Below, piece by piece: positions 1-8,866 of a stretch of 34,117 nt of DNA. The stretch's first letter is position 1, and every line of letters starts with the position of its first letter. The stretch is from positions 1 through 34,117 of the forward strand of contig CAZPTQ010000030.1 in NCBI GenBank assembly GCA_964589365.1, read 5' to 3'. The position numbers and the translations under genes are program-made. The notes under the pieces were generated by a model that had not been told where the DNA came from, did not search any database, and was given only the letters and a program-made list of their open reading frames with translations. Source of the DNA: M3007 sp964589365. GTDB lineage: Bacteria > Bacteroidota > Bacteroidia > Chitinophagales > Saprospiraceae.

Positions 1-620
1 GGGCCACTGGAACCATCGGCCATTTCGGTTGCACTTCTTTTTTCCCGTCCAAAAACCTCGGCTGCTACGGCGACGGCGGCGCCCTAATGACCAATGACGA
101 TGCCCTGGCTGCCAAAGCCCGTATGATTGCCAACCACGGCCAATCCAAAATGTATTACCACGACGAGATTGGTGTAAATTCCCGTCTTGACGCTATGCAG
201 GCCGTGATTCTCAATGCCAAACTCAAACACCTTGACGAATATAACGCGGCCCGCAACCGCGCTGCCGACTATTACGGCCGTGTTTTCGGGCAAATCCCGC
301 AGTTGCGAATCCCCGCCCGCGAGCCAACCTCAACGCACGTTTTTCACCAATACACCTTGCAAATCAACGCACCCGATCCGGCAAAGACACGAGATGAGTT
401 GAAAGCGTACCTGTTGGAACAAGGCATTCCTTGCATGATTTATTACCCCGTTCCACTCTACAAACAACCCGCCTATGCCCCATTCTGGAAAGGCGGTGAG
501 CTGCCAGTTACAGAAGCGCTCTGTGCGTCGGTGTTTTCTTTGCCTATGCACTCTGAAATGACGGAGGAGATTTTGGGGAAGATTACGGGAGCGGTGAAGG
601 CGTTTTTTGAACGTGGGTAA
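1..620 (+). CDS. wbpE: WbpE/WlbC-like sugar aminotransferase, 5'-truncated
   Basis: This is the C-terminal part (about 206 codons) of a DegT/DnrJ/EryC1/StrS-family PLP-dependent aminotransferase; the reading frame is open to the left window edge. The PLP-binding lysine sits in the motif SFFPSKNLGCYGDGG, with the Lys codon at 51-53. Motifs IANHGQSKMYYHD, NSRLDAMQAVILNAKL and HVFHQYTLQI follow and are typical of the WbpE/WlbC group, which installs the 3-amino group on UDP-3-keto-GlcNAcA. The WlbA/WbpB-like dehydrogenase that would supply the 3-keto substrate comes next, which supports this over other DegT enzymes. The ATG at 87 is internal and not a start, because the PLP lysine lies upstream of it. 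The family is certain; the exact substrate is inferred from similarity and context. Confidence 0.9.
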   Translation, partial: ATGTIGHFGCTSFFPSKNLGCYGDGGALMTNDDALAAKARMIANHGQSKMYYHDEIGVNSRLDAMQAVILNAKLKHLDEYNAARNRAADYYGRVFGQIPQLRIPAREPTSTHVFHQYTLQINAPDPAKTRDELKAYLLEQGIPCMIYYPVPLYKQPAYAPFWKGGELPVTEALCASVFSLPMHSEMTEEILGKITGAVKAFFERG

Positions 621-632
621 GGTTTGACAAGG

Positions 633-743
633 TAGAACACGGATAACGCGGATGGGACACGGATTTTCATTTTGGAGATTTTGACCTCGAATATTTATTC
701 CATACAATAAAATCCGTGTCTAATCCGCGTCATCCGTGTTCTA
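633..743. repeat. Palindromic element A, copy 1
   Basis: Two 35-base arms (633-667 and 709-743) are reverse complements with three mismatches and enclose a 41-base spacer. The arms are built from repeats of the word ACACGGAT. The element fills most of the gap between the aminotransferase stop and the dehydrogenase start. A second, more diverged copy lies at 21943-22018. No ORF or terminator T-run is associated with it, so it looks like a dispersed non-coding palindrome. Confidence 0.85.
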
Positions 744-785
744 CCCCTATCCTATCGAATTCATGAAATAAGTCACCCTTATCCA

Positions 786-1748
786 ATGTCCAATTTCGCA
801 CTCATTGGCGCAGCAGGCTATATCGCGCCCCGGCATCTCAAAGCCATCCGCGACGCCGGTCACCGGCTCGTGGCAGCATATGACCCGCAGGATTCCGTGG
901 GTGTGTTGGACAGTTATTTCCCGGAGACCGCCTTTTTCACCGAGTTCGAGCGTTTCGATCGGCACCTGGAAAAGTTGAAACGCGCCGGACAAGCCATTGA
1001 CTATGTCAGTATTTGCTCGCCCAACTACCTGCACGATGCCCATATCCGATTCGGACTTCGCCATGGTGCCAACGTTATTTGCGAGAAGCCGTTGGTACTA
1101 AATCCCTGGAACGCGGAGGCATTGAGAACCAACGAAACAGAGTCTGGAAAGCGCGTCTCCACCATTCTGCAACTCCGGCTCCACCCGGCTATTGTAGACT
1201 TAAAATACAAAGTGTCACAAGACTTTTCAGGTAAAAAACATGATGTGGACTTGAGCTACATCACCTCCCGCGGCAATTGGTACTACACCAGTTGGAAAGG
1301 TGACCTGGCCAAATCCGGCGGAATCGCCACCAACATCGGAATCCACTTTTTTGATATGCTGGCCTGGATTTTTGGCAATTTGAAAGAAAACATCGTCCAC
1401 GTTCACACCCACGACCGCGCTGCCGGTTTTCTTGAATTTGAAAAAGCACACGTCCGATGGTTTCTGAGCATCAACCCCGACACCCTGCCTGCCGAAGCAG
1501 CGGGCAAACGAACCTTCCGCAACATTACCGTAGACGGTGAATCGTTGGAGTTCAGTGAAGGCTTTACGGACTTGCATACCCTTAGTTATCAGGATATTCT
1601 GGAGGGGAATGGTTTCGGCCTGAACGATGCTTTACCTGCCATCCAATTGGCGCACGATATTCGCGAACAGGTGCCCGTGGGGCTTGTGGGGGATTATCAT
1701 CCTTTGGCAGCGTTGCCCTTGGTTAAGCATCCTTTTGGGAGGAAATGA
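786..1748 (+). CDS. wbpB: WbpB/WlbA-like UDP-GlcNAcA 3-dehydrogenase
   Basis: This 320-residue Gfo/Idh/MocA-family NAD-dependent oxidoreductase is predicted to oxidise C3 of UDP-N-acetyl-glucosaminuronic acid, feeding the WbpE aminotransferase. The N-terminal Rossmann motif is LIGAAGYIAPRH (residues 6-17), followed by VSICSPNYLH (74-83) and the family signature CEKPL (99-103) with the catalytic-region Lys at 101. The C-terminal domain has ITSRGNWY (159-166) and GGIATNIGIHFFDML (178-192), with the conserved His at 187. These segments match my memory of WlbA/WbpB closely, so the assignment is stronger than family level. Start ATG 786 puts the Rossmann strand at residue 4, as expected. It lies 165 bases after the aminotransferase, across element A. 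Confidence 0.93.
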   Translation: MSNFALIGAAGYIAPRHLKAIRDAGHRLVAAYDPQDSVGVLDSYFPETAFFTEFERFDRHLEKLKRAGQAIDYVSICSPNYLHDAHIRFGLRHGANVICEKPLVLNPWNAEALRTNETESGKRVSTILQLRLHPAIVDLKYKVSQDFSGKKHDVDLSYITSRGNWYYTSWKGDLAKSGGIATNIGIHFFDMLAWIFGNLKENIVHVHTHDRAAGFLEFEKAHVRWFLSINPDTLPAEAAGKRTFRNITVDGESLEFSEGFTDLHTLSYQDILEGNGFGLNDALPAIQLAHDIREQVPVGLVGDYHPLAALPLVKHPFGRK

Positions 1749-1774
1749 TGCTTGGGGTTTGTGCTTTACTTTTC

Positions 1775-1915
1775 ATCCCCCTACCCCCTTCAAAGGGGGA
1801 GCCTCCGCGCCTGGCTACTCAGCGGTCTAAAGCAGAAGTGCATCCTTGGTCAGAAGAACGTAGGAACCCCAAGCAACCCAAGCCCAACTCCCCCTTCGAA
1901 GGGGGCAGGGGGGAT
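1775..1915. repeat. Palindromic element B with flanking direct repeat
   Basis: Arms at 1775-1801 and 1888-1915 are near-perfect reverse complements (about 26 of 28 positions), C-rich then G-rich, and each arm is itself a short hairpin (CCCCCTTC-AAAGGGGG type). The central part has no convincing coding signal. An 18-base sequence at 1871-1888 recurs at 1937-1954 with one mismatch, between the element and the next start codon. The element explains the unusually long gap between wbpB and the epimerase gene. Confidence 0.85.
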
Positions 1916-1957
1916 GACCACCAAAGCACAAATCGCAAGCAACCCGAGCCCAACACT

Positions 1958-2908
1958 ATGAAAAAAATCCTCGTAACCGGCGGTGCAGGCTTCATTGGCT
2001 CCAACTTGGTAGACGCCCTTCTTGCCGATGAACGCATCAGCTTTGTCCGCGTGCTCGACAATCTATCCACCGGTTTCGAAGAAAACATCTCCCAACACCA
2101 TTACAACCCCAAATTTGAATTCCTCGAAGCCGACATTCGGGATTTTGACAACTGCTTGCGGGCCTGCAACGGCATGGATCTGGTAAGCCACCAGGCCGCC
2201 CTTGGTTCCGTGCCTCGCTCCACACAAGACCCATTAACTACCAATGCCGTGAACATCTCTGGCACACTCAATATACTCCACGCCGCCAAAGAATCCGGGA
2301 TAAAACGAATCGTATACGCCTCCTCCTCTTCCGCTTACGGAGACAGTCCTGCACTTCCAAAAATAGAGGACAAAATCGGCAAACCACTCTCTCCTTATGC
2401 CGTGACCAAATATGTGAACGAACTTTACGCCTCCGTTTACGCCCGCACTTTCGGAATGGAAGTGATAGGGCTGCGCTACTTTAACGTGTTTGGTCCCAGG
2501 CAAAGCCCGAACGGAGCCTATGCCGCTGCAATACCTCTGTTTATCAGCAAATTGCAAAATGGAGAATCCCCGACCATCAACGGCGACGGATCGAACAGCC
2601 GAGACTTTACCTATGTGGCCAATGCCGTTCTGGCCAATCTGCTAGCCTTGTTCTGCGAAAACAATGCAGCCCTCGGCGAAGTGTTCAACATCGCTTTCGG
2701 ACAACAAACCACGTTGCTGGAAATGTTCGAAATTTTGCGCAAAGAATTGAAGGTTGATACCAAAGCCGTGTTTGGCCCTGAACGCCTTGGAGACATCCCG
2801 TACTCACTGGCAAGCATTGAAAAAGCGCAGCGGATTTTGGGCTATTTTCCGAAAGTAAGTGTGGCGGAGGGTTTGAAAAGAACCGTGGAGTGGCACAGTA
2901 TGAAGTGA
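1958..2908 (+). CDS. UDP-GlcNAc 4-epimerase-like SDR enzyme (WbpP type)
   Basis: This 316-residue extended short-chain dehydrogenase is predicted to interconvert UDP-GlcNAc and UDP-GalNAc, or the corresponding uronic acids. The NAD-binding motif is TGGAGFIGSN (residues 7-16). The catalytic Ser cluster SSSSAYG is at 122-128 and the Tyr-x3-Lys pair is Y147/K151 in YAVTKYVNELY. LRYFNVFGPRQSPNGAYAAAIP is typical of the WbpP/WbgU group of C4 epimerases. The ATG at 1958 is chosen because the protein then begins MKKILVTGGAG; the reading frame stays open back to 1745, but that extension is only translated repeat element B. The stop lies in a short tandem repeat (ATGAAGTG). WbpP-like substrate range is an inference; other 4-epimerase substrates are possible. 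Confidence 0.9.
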   Translation: MKKILVTGGAGFIGSNLVDALLADERISFVRVLDNLSTGFEENISQHHYNPKFEFLEADIRDFDNCLRACNGMDLVSHQAALGSVPRSTQDPLTTNAVNISGTLNILHAAKESGIKRIVYASSSSAYGDSPALPKIEDKIGKPLSPYAVTKYVNELYASVYARTFGMEVIGLRYFNVFGPRQSPNGAYAAAIPLFISKLQNGESPTINGDGSNSRDFTYVANAVLANLLALFCENNAALGEVFNIAFGQQTTLLEMFEILRKELKVDTKAVFGPERLGDIPYSLASIEKAQRILGYFPKVSVAEGLKRTVEWHSMK

Positions 2909-2939
2909 TGAAGTGATGCATACCAATTTACTATCTGAA

Positions 2940-2947
2940 TAAGTTTG
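2940..2947 (+). promoter_or_regulatory. Bacteroidota-type -7 promoter box upstream of wza-like gene
   Basis: TAAGTTTG matches the Bacteroidota sigma-A -7 consensus TAnnTTTG exactly. It lies about 50 bases before the GTG start at 2999. I see no clear -33 TTTG at the usual distance. The TTG at 2945 lies inside this box, which argues against using that TTG as a start. This could drive the long operon that begins with the export genes. Confidence 0.5.
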
Positions 2948-2998
2948 GAAGGTATTCCCAACGCGCAAACCCTCAACTATCTTAAGCATCCGTACATC

Positions 2999-3772
2999 GT
3001 GAACCAATGTTTCCGCTATTATCTTTTCGCGCTTTCGCTGCTCTCCCTGGCCTCTTGCGTCCAGCACAAGCAGTTGATAAACTTCAACGAAGGCCCTGCA
3101 TTCCCTGTCGGGGCGCAACCCATGCCCATCATGGCCGATGTGCGCATACAGCCGGATGATTTGCTGGAAATAGGCGTGTATGCGGAAGACCCGGCAGCGG
3201 TGGCCCCCTTTACTTTGCAGGGGATCGGCGCGCGGACCAAAGAAGAAAACAACATCACAGGCAACCATTACCTTGTGGATCAGGCGGGCGATATCGAGTT
3301 TCCGGTGCTGGGGAAAATGCACCTCAGCGGACTAAGTGTAGAACAAGCCCGCGACACCTTTAAGCAAAAACTGAATCGTTACATTGCCCACCCGATTGTG
3401 AATGTGCGTTGGCTAAACTTCAAGTTCACGGTGTTGGGTGAGGTAAGTCGCCCGGCTACTTACACATTACCAGAGCGGAGTGTAACCGTGCTGGAAGCCG
3501 TGGGGCTTGCAGGCGATTTGACGAACTACGGCAACCGAAAAAACATCCTCGTCATTCGGGAGCAAGATGGAAAGCGCGAGTTTGGGAGGGTAGATTTGCA
3601 AGATCGCAACGTCTTTGCTTCGCCCTATTTTTATTTGAAACAGAACGATGTGGTGTATGTAGAACCGCTCAAACAAAAAACCAGTGTGGTGAGCGACCAG
3701 GCCTCGAAGGTCTTGCCATGGGTATCGGCGGGGGCGATTTTGGCGAATATTATCATATTGCTATTCCGCTGA
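2999..3772 (+). CDS. wza: Polysaccharide export lipoprotein (Wza family)
   Basis: This 257-residue Poly_export/SLBB protein is the predicted outer-membrane export component for the polymer. With the GTG start at 2999 it begins with a classical lipoprotein signal peptide ending in the lipobox LASC (Cys20). The Poly_export domain follows (VRIQPDDLLEIGVY, then DQAGDIEFPVLGKMHLSGLS), then an SLBB-type segment (FKFTVLGEVSRPATYTLP, VLEAVGLAGDLTNYG). A C-terminal hydrophobic helix (VLPWVSAGAILANIIILLF) ends it, as is usual for Bacteroidota Wza proteins. The frame is open to a TTG at 2945, but that start would bury the signal peptide and overlaps the promoter box. The Wzc-like kinase follows 26 bases downstream. 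Confidence 0.92.
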   Translation: MNQCFRYYLFALSLLSLASCVQHKQLINFNEGPAFPVGAQPMPIMADVRIQPDDLLEIGVYAEDPAAVAPFTLQGIGARTKEENNITGNHYLVDQAGDIEFPVLGKMHLSGLSVEQARDTFKQKLNRYIAHPIVNVRWLNFKFTVLGEVSRPATYTLPERSVTVLEAVGLAGDLTNYGNRKNILVIREQDGKREFGRVDLQDRNVFASPYFYLKQNDVVYVEPLKQKTSVVSDQASKVLPWVSAGAILANIIILLFR

Positions 3773-3798
3773 TTGATAACTATTAATTCCTGTTCAAT

Positions 3799-6183
3799 TT
3801 GGCAAACGCTGACCACTTACCTGATTTTTTCTCTACCAAAGAGAGGGCTTTTGATCTGAAGGCTTTGTTGTACCACTATGTATGGAAATTCTGGTACCTG
3901 TACTTGATCCTACCAGCAATGGCCTATTTCGCTGCCTGGGCTTACCTGCGCTATGCGGTGCCTGAATATGAGGTGAAATGTTCCCTGTTGATAAAAGATG
4001 AGCAAAAAGGGAGTGGGCTATCAGAAACTGCTTTGCTCCAGGAATTGGGCGCAATTCAGGAAACCAAAAACATAGAAAATGAAATCCAAATCCTTAAATC
4101 GCAGACCTTGATGGAGGAGGTGGTGCGCAAACTAAACCTCGGGGTAAAGTATTTTGCAGTAGGCCGGGTGAAAAACGAGGAGATGTATGGGAATAGTTAT
4201 ATCCGGCTTGATTCTTTCAAACTGAGGAAGGGGGAAAGTGCCTTCCTTGACGTTCAATGTATTGACAGCTTTAACTTTGAATTGATAGAAGGCGAAAAAC
4301 GCAGCACACATCCATTTGGGCAATGGATTGAGACCAGTAAAGGCACCTTTTGGATTACCCGGAATTTGGCAGCCCCAATGTTAGACCAAGGTCATGCAAT
4401 CATCCAAATAATCCCTATCGAGTCCATAGCACGAGCATATATTCAGAATTTGCTGGTCAAACCCATGAGTTACTATTCCAGCGTACTGGAGATGAAACTT
4501 CGAGAACCGATAGCGCGCCGTGCGGCGAATGTCTTGAACAAACTGGTGGAAGTGTATAACCATGCCGCAGCCGAAGACAAAAACAAAGTCAGTGAAAATA
4601 CCATCAAATTTATTGACCAACGCCTTATTTTCCTGACAGATGAACTTTCGACAGTAGAAGGAGGAGTCCAAAAGTATAAACAACGCAATCAAATCGGTAC
4701 CAGCATTGAAGCAGGCATGGACATTGTGCTAAATGAAATGTCCCAGTTTGACGAGGAGATATCCGATCTGGAAGTCCAACACAGCATACTCCAGAGTATG
4801 GAAGCATATTTAGCCCGTATGAGCGAAGAGCGATACCAACTCATACCAGCCAATCTCAGCACCGACGATGTGGTGCTTTCCCAATTGCTGATACGTTTCA
4901 ACGAGAAGGTGCTCAGCAAAAATCGGCTCATGCAAACGGCCAAATCTGACAATCCGGCCCTCCTCAGCCTCAATCAAGAACTTCAAAGCCTGCATATCAA
5001 CGTGTTGGAATCCATTAAGAAGGTGTCCAAAAAAACAGAAACAATCCTTGGGATCGCGCGTGCAAAACGTAGCGGAATTACAGGAAAGGTCAGAGAGGTA
5101 CCCCGCATGGAGCGTGAGTTGCAGGAGATTATGCGCCAACAATCCATCAAACAGAACCTATATCTTTTTCTCCTTCAAAAAAGAGAAGAAACCCTGTTGG
5201 CACTTGCCAGCACGACCGCAAATTCCAGGGTGGTGGATCCCGCCCGGCCCAATAACATCCCGGTAAAACCACAAAAACAACTCCTTTATGTGCTATCGGT
5301 AATGTTTGGCCTGGCACTGCCAGCATTGTACATTTTATTGAAGGACTTGCTGAATGATACAGTGGAAGGGGAAAATGACCTCCAAAAAGCAACAGACGCC
5401 CCTTATCTGGGCGGCATTGCATACAGTCAAGGTAAAAAAAACATTGTGATGACTGGCAAAAGTCGGTCAGCAGTGGCTGAAATGTTCCGTTTGCTGCGTA
5501 CCAATATCCAATTTATTCTTCCTCCTGCAATTGACAAAGGCCAAACTATCCTCATCACCTCTGGCGCCAGTGGAGATGGAAAAACCTTTGTGACTGCCAA
5601 TGTAGGGGTTGCCTTTGCCCTTTCTGGCAAGAAAACGGTTCTCATTGAACTAGACTTGCGCAAGCCAAAATTGGCCCGATACCTCGGAGCGATGGAGCAT
5701 GAAAAAGGCCTCACCAATTACTTGTTGGGACAAGCCAACGCAGCGGAAATCATACGCCCCAGCGCCCTCCAGGAAAACCTGTTTTATATACCATGTGGCC
5801 CTTTGCCTCCGAATCCTTCTGAACTCATTATGTATCAAGCCTTGGACGAACTTATAGTCAGTCTCAAGGCAGATTTTGATTTTATCATAATTGACACCTC
5901 TCCGGTTGGTCTTGTTGCCGATGCCCTCTTGCTCGACCGATTTTCCTCAGCAGCTATCTATGTAGTGCGACAAGGTCAAACCAAAAAAGGGATGCTCAAG
6001 ATTCTCCACAATATCCATCAGGATAAAAAAATGCGCAACCTTGCAGTCGTGTTGAATGGCATTAAAGAAGGTAAAAGAGACGGGTATGGATATGGGTACG
6101 GATATGGGTATTATGAGGCTGATAAAGTGCCGCGTAGCAGCTTTTGGGGAAATTTTGGCAATTGGATAAAGGGGACAAACTGA
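3799..6183 (+). CDS. wzc: Wzc-like polysaccharide co-polymerase / BY-type tyrosine kinase
   Basis: This 794-residue inner-membrane protein is predicted to control chain length and couple export through Wza by tyrosine autophosphorylation. TM1 is at about 31-50 and TM2 at about 495-514, enclosing a large periplasmic Wzz/GNVR-type region with coiled-coil character. The cytoplasmic kinase has Walker A SGASGDGKT (588-596, Lys595), Walker A' IELDLRKPK (616-624) and Walker B FIIIDTSP (695-702). The C-terminal tail has a run of five Gly-Tyr pairs (762-771) followed by Tyr772, the usual autophosphorylation cluster. The start is TTG 3799: an in-frame TAA lies at 3784-3786, and the first downstream ATG falls inside TM1. 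The likely cognate PHP phosphatase is encoded about 19 kb away at 25464. Confidence 0.95.
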   Translation: MANADHLPDFFSTKERAFDLKALLYHYVWKFWYLYLILPAMAYFAAWAYLRYAVPEYEVKCSLLIKDEQKGSGLSETALLQELGAIQETKNIENEIQILKSQTLMEEVVRKLNLGVKYFAVGRVKNEEMYGNSYIRLDSFKLRKGESAFLDVQCIDSFNFELIEGEKRSTHPFGQWIETSKGTFWITRNLAAPMLDQGHAIIQIIPIESIARAYIQNLLVKPMSYYSSVLEMKLREPIARRAANVLNKLVEVYNHAAAEDKNKVSENTIKFIDQRLIFLTDELSTVEGGVQKYKQRNQIGTSIEAGMDIVLNEMSQFDEEISDLEVQHSILQSMEAYLARMSEERYQLIPANLSTDDVVLSQLLIRFNEKVLSKNRLMQTAKSDNPALLSLNQELQSLHINVLESIKKVSKKTETILGIARAKRSGITGKVREVPRMERELQEIMRQQSIKQNLYLFLLQKREETLLALASTTANSRVVDPARPNNIPVKPQKQLLYVLSVMFGLALPALYILLKDLLNDTVEGENDLQKATDAPYLGGIAYSQGKKNIVMTGKSRSAVAEMFRLLRTNIQFILPPAIDKGQTILITSGASGDGKTFVTANVGVAFALSGKKTVLIELDLRKPKLARYLGAMEHEKGLTNYLLGQANAAEIIRPSALQENLFYIPCGPLPPNPSELIMYQALDELIVSLKADFDFIIIDTSPVGLVADALLLDRFSSAAIYVVRQGQTKKGMLKILHNIHQDKKMRNLAVVLNGIKEGKRDGYGYGYGYGYYEADKVPRSSFWGNFGNWIKGTN

Positions 6184-6219
6184 AATCCAGTTTAAGTGCG
6201 CATGTAATAATGATGTCGT

Positions 6220-7716
6220 ATGCGACAGGAAGAAAGGCAAAAATCGGAAACCCCCATTAAATCTCTTGCTGCCCAGGCTGGAAGCACTGCTGCTCTCTTA
6301 GGTTTCAGGAAAATCTGGGGCGGTCTTTTAAGCCTGGGTGTAATGGCCTATTTGGCCCGAATCCTGGACACCTCTGATTTTGGCCTTGTGGCTATCGCCA
6401 CAACACTCGTTGGCTTTGTGCAGGCTATTAGCAACGGGGGCATTGGCGAATTCATTATTTATTACAACAAAAATGATAAAGAGGACCTCCAACAAGCAGC
6501 TTTCTGGTTGCATTTGAGTATTGTATTCCTGGTTTTTATTCTAATGGTGATAAGCTCCAGCATTTGGGGGATTTTTTATCAGGACGAGCGACTTACCAAC
6601 ATCGTTTGGATGTTAATAATCAGTTCGCTATTCAGCATCTTTCAAGTGGTGCCTATTGCTCTCCTACAAAAGGACATGGAATTTTCAAAAATAGTACCCA
6701 TTCAAATGGTGGCAGGAACCCTTTCGCAGGGTAGCATGGTAATTTTTGCCTGGTCAGGAATGGGACTATACAGCCTTGTGCTTCCACTTTTTATTTTCCC
6801 ACCATTGTTGAGTTTGGCACTTTTTTTTCGTGCTGGATTCAAGCCAAAGCTGAGGAAAACAGGAATACAACACTGGCCACAGATATTTCGATATTCCAGC
6901 CAACTTTTATCCTCCAACATTATTACAAAAATTGCCAACGAAGGTGACACCCTCGTTGTTGGCAAGTTATTGGGTATGGAAGCACTGGGTATCTACGATA
7001 TCGCTTTTCGCTTCTCTAACCTTTTGAATCAACATATACTACCTATTGTTAGAGGCATTTGTATGCCCGTTTTTTCCCGCAACCAGCAGCAACTTCCCAC
7101 GGTAAGACTTCAATATCTAAAAATGCTTTCAACCCTTGGTTTTTTAGGGATACCTGTTATCGCTGGAATCGGATTGTTCGCACATGACCTAATCATTCTG
7201 ATGTATGGTGCCAAATGGGCACCTGCGATACTTCCAGTTCAGTTGTTCTGCATTTTCGCGTTAATACGTTTTTTAGGCAGTCCAAGCTCCGGATTATACT
7301 TCGCTCTAGGCAAGCCTGGTATTGGATTAAGATATAATCTAGTGTTTACTCCATTACTTTTTATAAGTATTTTCCTTGCTTCGCCATGGGGCCTGTTGGG
7401 TATTTGTGTAATAGTAAGCCTAATGAGATCTGTCGGTGCTTCTGCACATTTTTATATGGCCAACATACTTTTGGATTTTGGCTGGAAGGCTTTTTGGAAA
7501 GCTATCAGGTCTCCAATATGTGCTACTATTTTTGCAATAATTGTTTTTTGCATCATTCCCTCAGATCCAAAACTTTGGATGGCCCCCATTTTCGGCCTAA
7601 CCATATTGATAGCGATGTTTGCGTTCTTTAAGGAAGATCTAAAGCGACAAGTCCTGATATTCAATAGTATGTCACCTTTAGTCCAGCGTTTTTTACCATC
7701 CATAATTACAAAATAA
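6220..7716 (+). CDS. wzx: Wzx-type lipid-linked oligosaccharide flippase (MOP superfamily)
   Basis: This 498-residue, very hydrophobic protein has about 12-14 predicted membrane helices and is predicted to move the undecaprenyl-linked repeat unit across the inner membrane. The N-terminal segment GFRKIWGGLLSLGVMAYLAR followed by DFGLVAIATTLVGF matches the WzxC/TuaB type of Polysacc_synt family. A mid-protein segment (GDTLVVGKLLGMEALGIYDIAFRFSNLL) is also characteristic. It follows wzc by 36 bases and precedes the glycosyltransferase block. Base composition becomes AT-richer from this gene onward, which is common for the strain-variable part of such loci. Confidence 0.92.
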   Translation: MRQEERQKSETPIKSLAAQAGSTAALLGFRKIWGGLLSLGVMAYLARILDTSDFGLVAIATTLVGFVQAISNGGIGEFIIYYNKNDKEDLQQAAFWLHLSIVFLVFILMVISSSIWGIFYQDERLTNIVWMLIISSLFSIFQVVPIALLQKDMEFSKIVPIQMVAGTLSQGSMVIFAWSGMGLYSLVLPLFIFPPLLSLALFFRAGFKPKLRKTGIQHWPQIFRYSSQLLSSNIITKIANEGDTLVVGKLLGMEALGIYDIAFRFSNLLNQHILPIVRGICMPVFSRNQQQLPTVRLQYLKMLSTLGFLGIPVIAGIGLFAHDLIILMYGAKWAPAILPVQLFCIFALIRFLGSPSSGLYFALGKPGIGLRYNLVFTPLLFISIFLASPWGLLGICVIVSLMRSVGASAHFYMANILLDFGWKAFWKAIRSPICATIFAIIVFCIIPSDPKLWMAPIFGLTILIAMFAFFKEDLKRQVLIFNSMSPLVQRFLPSIITK

Positions 7717-7729
7717 TTAGGCTGTTTGA

Positions 7730-8857
7730 ATGGCGAAAGTCCTTGACCTAAGTATATTTATCAACGATCTGAACACTACATCAGAAGTTTTTTTGCGACA
7801 ATTATTTCAAGCGCTTGGGAAAGAATTCAATCTTGAGTTGCTTGTATACAAACGAGGAAAAATTCAGAACAGTACTGCTTATTCGTTTGCCGTTAAATAT
7901 TTACCAAAGCCTGTTTCATTTCCTTTTATTTTGTCATTGCCAAAACTAACAATAAAACACAAAACCTTTAACCTAAAATATTTATATCGAATATTTCTAC
8001 TGAACCAAGCTTGTGCGCCGCGGCTTTATTTCCCTTTTCTTTTTATGATGTCTGAATTCGAAAGCGTGCTTCCGGCTTTTCATCAAAAAAGAAACCTGCG
8101 TCTTTTCAGCAGTGTCCGTGGTTCAGACATTACGGTTAATCCATTTGTTAAACCAGGCACTTTAGAGCAATATTCCCGACTCATACCTTACATCCATAAA
8201 CTCCATTTTTTATCAGAAAAACTTAAGCAGCAATTTATTGAACTCGGGTTATCTCCTCCTCCATCGCACGTTATCTACCAGGGTGTAAATTTGAATAGAT
8301 TCCTACAAAATGTTCCCTTACCGAAAGACAAGCTCCGTATGGTCACCGTTGGTCGTTTTGAGTACATCAAAGGAATCGAATATTTATTGTTAGCGTGCAA
8401 AAATCTAAAAAACAAGCATATAGACTTTAGTTGTACAATTATTGGCTATGGTCGAGAAAAGGAAAAGTATTTGTTTATGATTCATGATCTTGATCTTAGT
8501 GACGTCGTCTTTATCCAGGAAAAAACTGATCACAATGAATTGCCCGCACTGCTGGCAGCACACAATTTATATGTTCACCCTCACTTGGTTACAGGCCTGA
8601 GTAATTCAATGTTGGAGTCATTTGCTATCGGTTTAAAGACCCTCGCGTTTTATTCAGATTTTGACAGCTATAGTATCCCTGAAATACAAGTGTATTTTTT
8701 AGAAGTACCACGATACGATGTTGAAAGCCTGGCAAATAAGATAACGGAATTCAATATAAATTATAGCATTCCTTTAGAAAAGCGACAACGTTTACTAGAA
8801 AAGTTTTCTCTTGACTTTCAAACGCATGCATTCAAGCAGTTTTTTGAACTATCGTAA
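7730..8857 (+). CDS. Glycosyltransferase, GT4-like (GT-B fold)
   Basis: This 375-residue protein has a GT1/GT4-type C-terminal domain. Visible motifs are a central VTVGRFEYIKGIEYLL strand-loop, IIGYGREKE, and a late GLSNSMLESFAIGL segment corresponding to the donor-binding E-x7-E region. The second Glu of that motif is present, but the first position is Thr instead of Glu. The N-terminal half contains SSVRGSDITVNPF, typical of acceptor-side loops. It is predicted to add one sugar to the lipid-linked unit on the cytoplasmic face; donor and linkage cannot be read from the sequence. The gene is clearly AT-richer than the flanking nucleotide-sugar genes. Confidence 0.85.
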   Translation: MAKVLDLSIFINDLNTTSEVFLRQLFQALGKEFNLELLVYKRGKIQNSTAYSFAVKYLPKPVSFPFILSLPKLTIKHKTFNLKYLYRIFLLNQACAPRLYFPFLFMMSEFESVLPAFHQKRNLRLFSSVRGSDITVNPFVKPGTLEQYSRLIPYIHKLHFLSEKLKQQFIELGLSPPPSHVIYQGVNLNRFLQNVPLPKDKLRMVTVGRFEYIKGIEYLLLACKNLKNKHIDFSCTIIGYGREKEKYLFMIHDLDLSDVVFIQEKTDHNELPALLAAHNLYVHPHLVTGLSNSMLESFAIGLKTLAFYSDFDSYSIPEIQVYFLEVPRYDVESLANKITEFNINYSIPLEKRQRLLEKFSLDFQTHAFKQFFELS

Positions 8858-8866
8858 TTTACACTT

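Noticed and set aside
87..620. A complete 177-residue gene starting at ATG 87
   Set aside because: The frame is open to the window edge and the PLP lysine motif lies upstream of this ATG, so the gene is truncated and not short.
1745..1957. N-terminal extension of the epimerase from 1745
   Set aside because: It is translated palindromic and direct repeat sequence; the conserved Rossmann start is at 1958.
2804..3322. 172-residue minus-strand ORF opposite the export lipoprotein gene
   Set aside because: It is antisense to a well-supported gene and shows no recognisable motifs.
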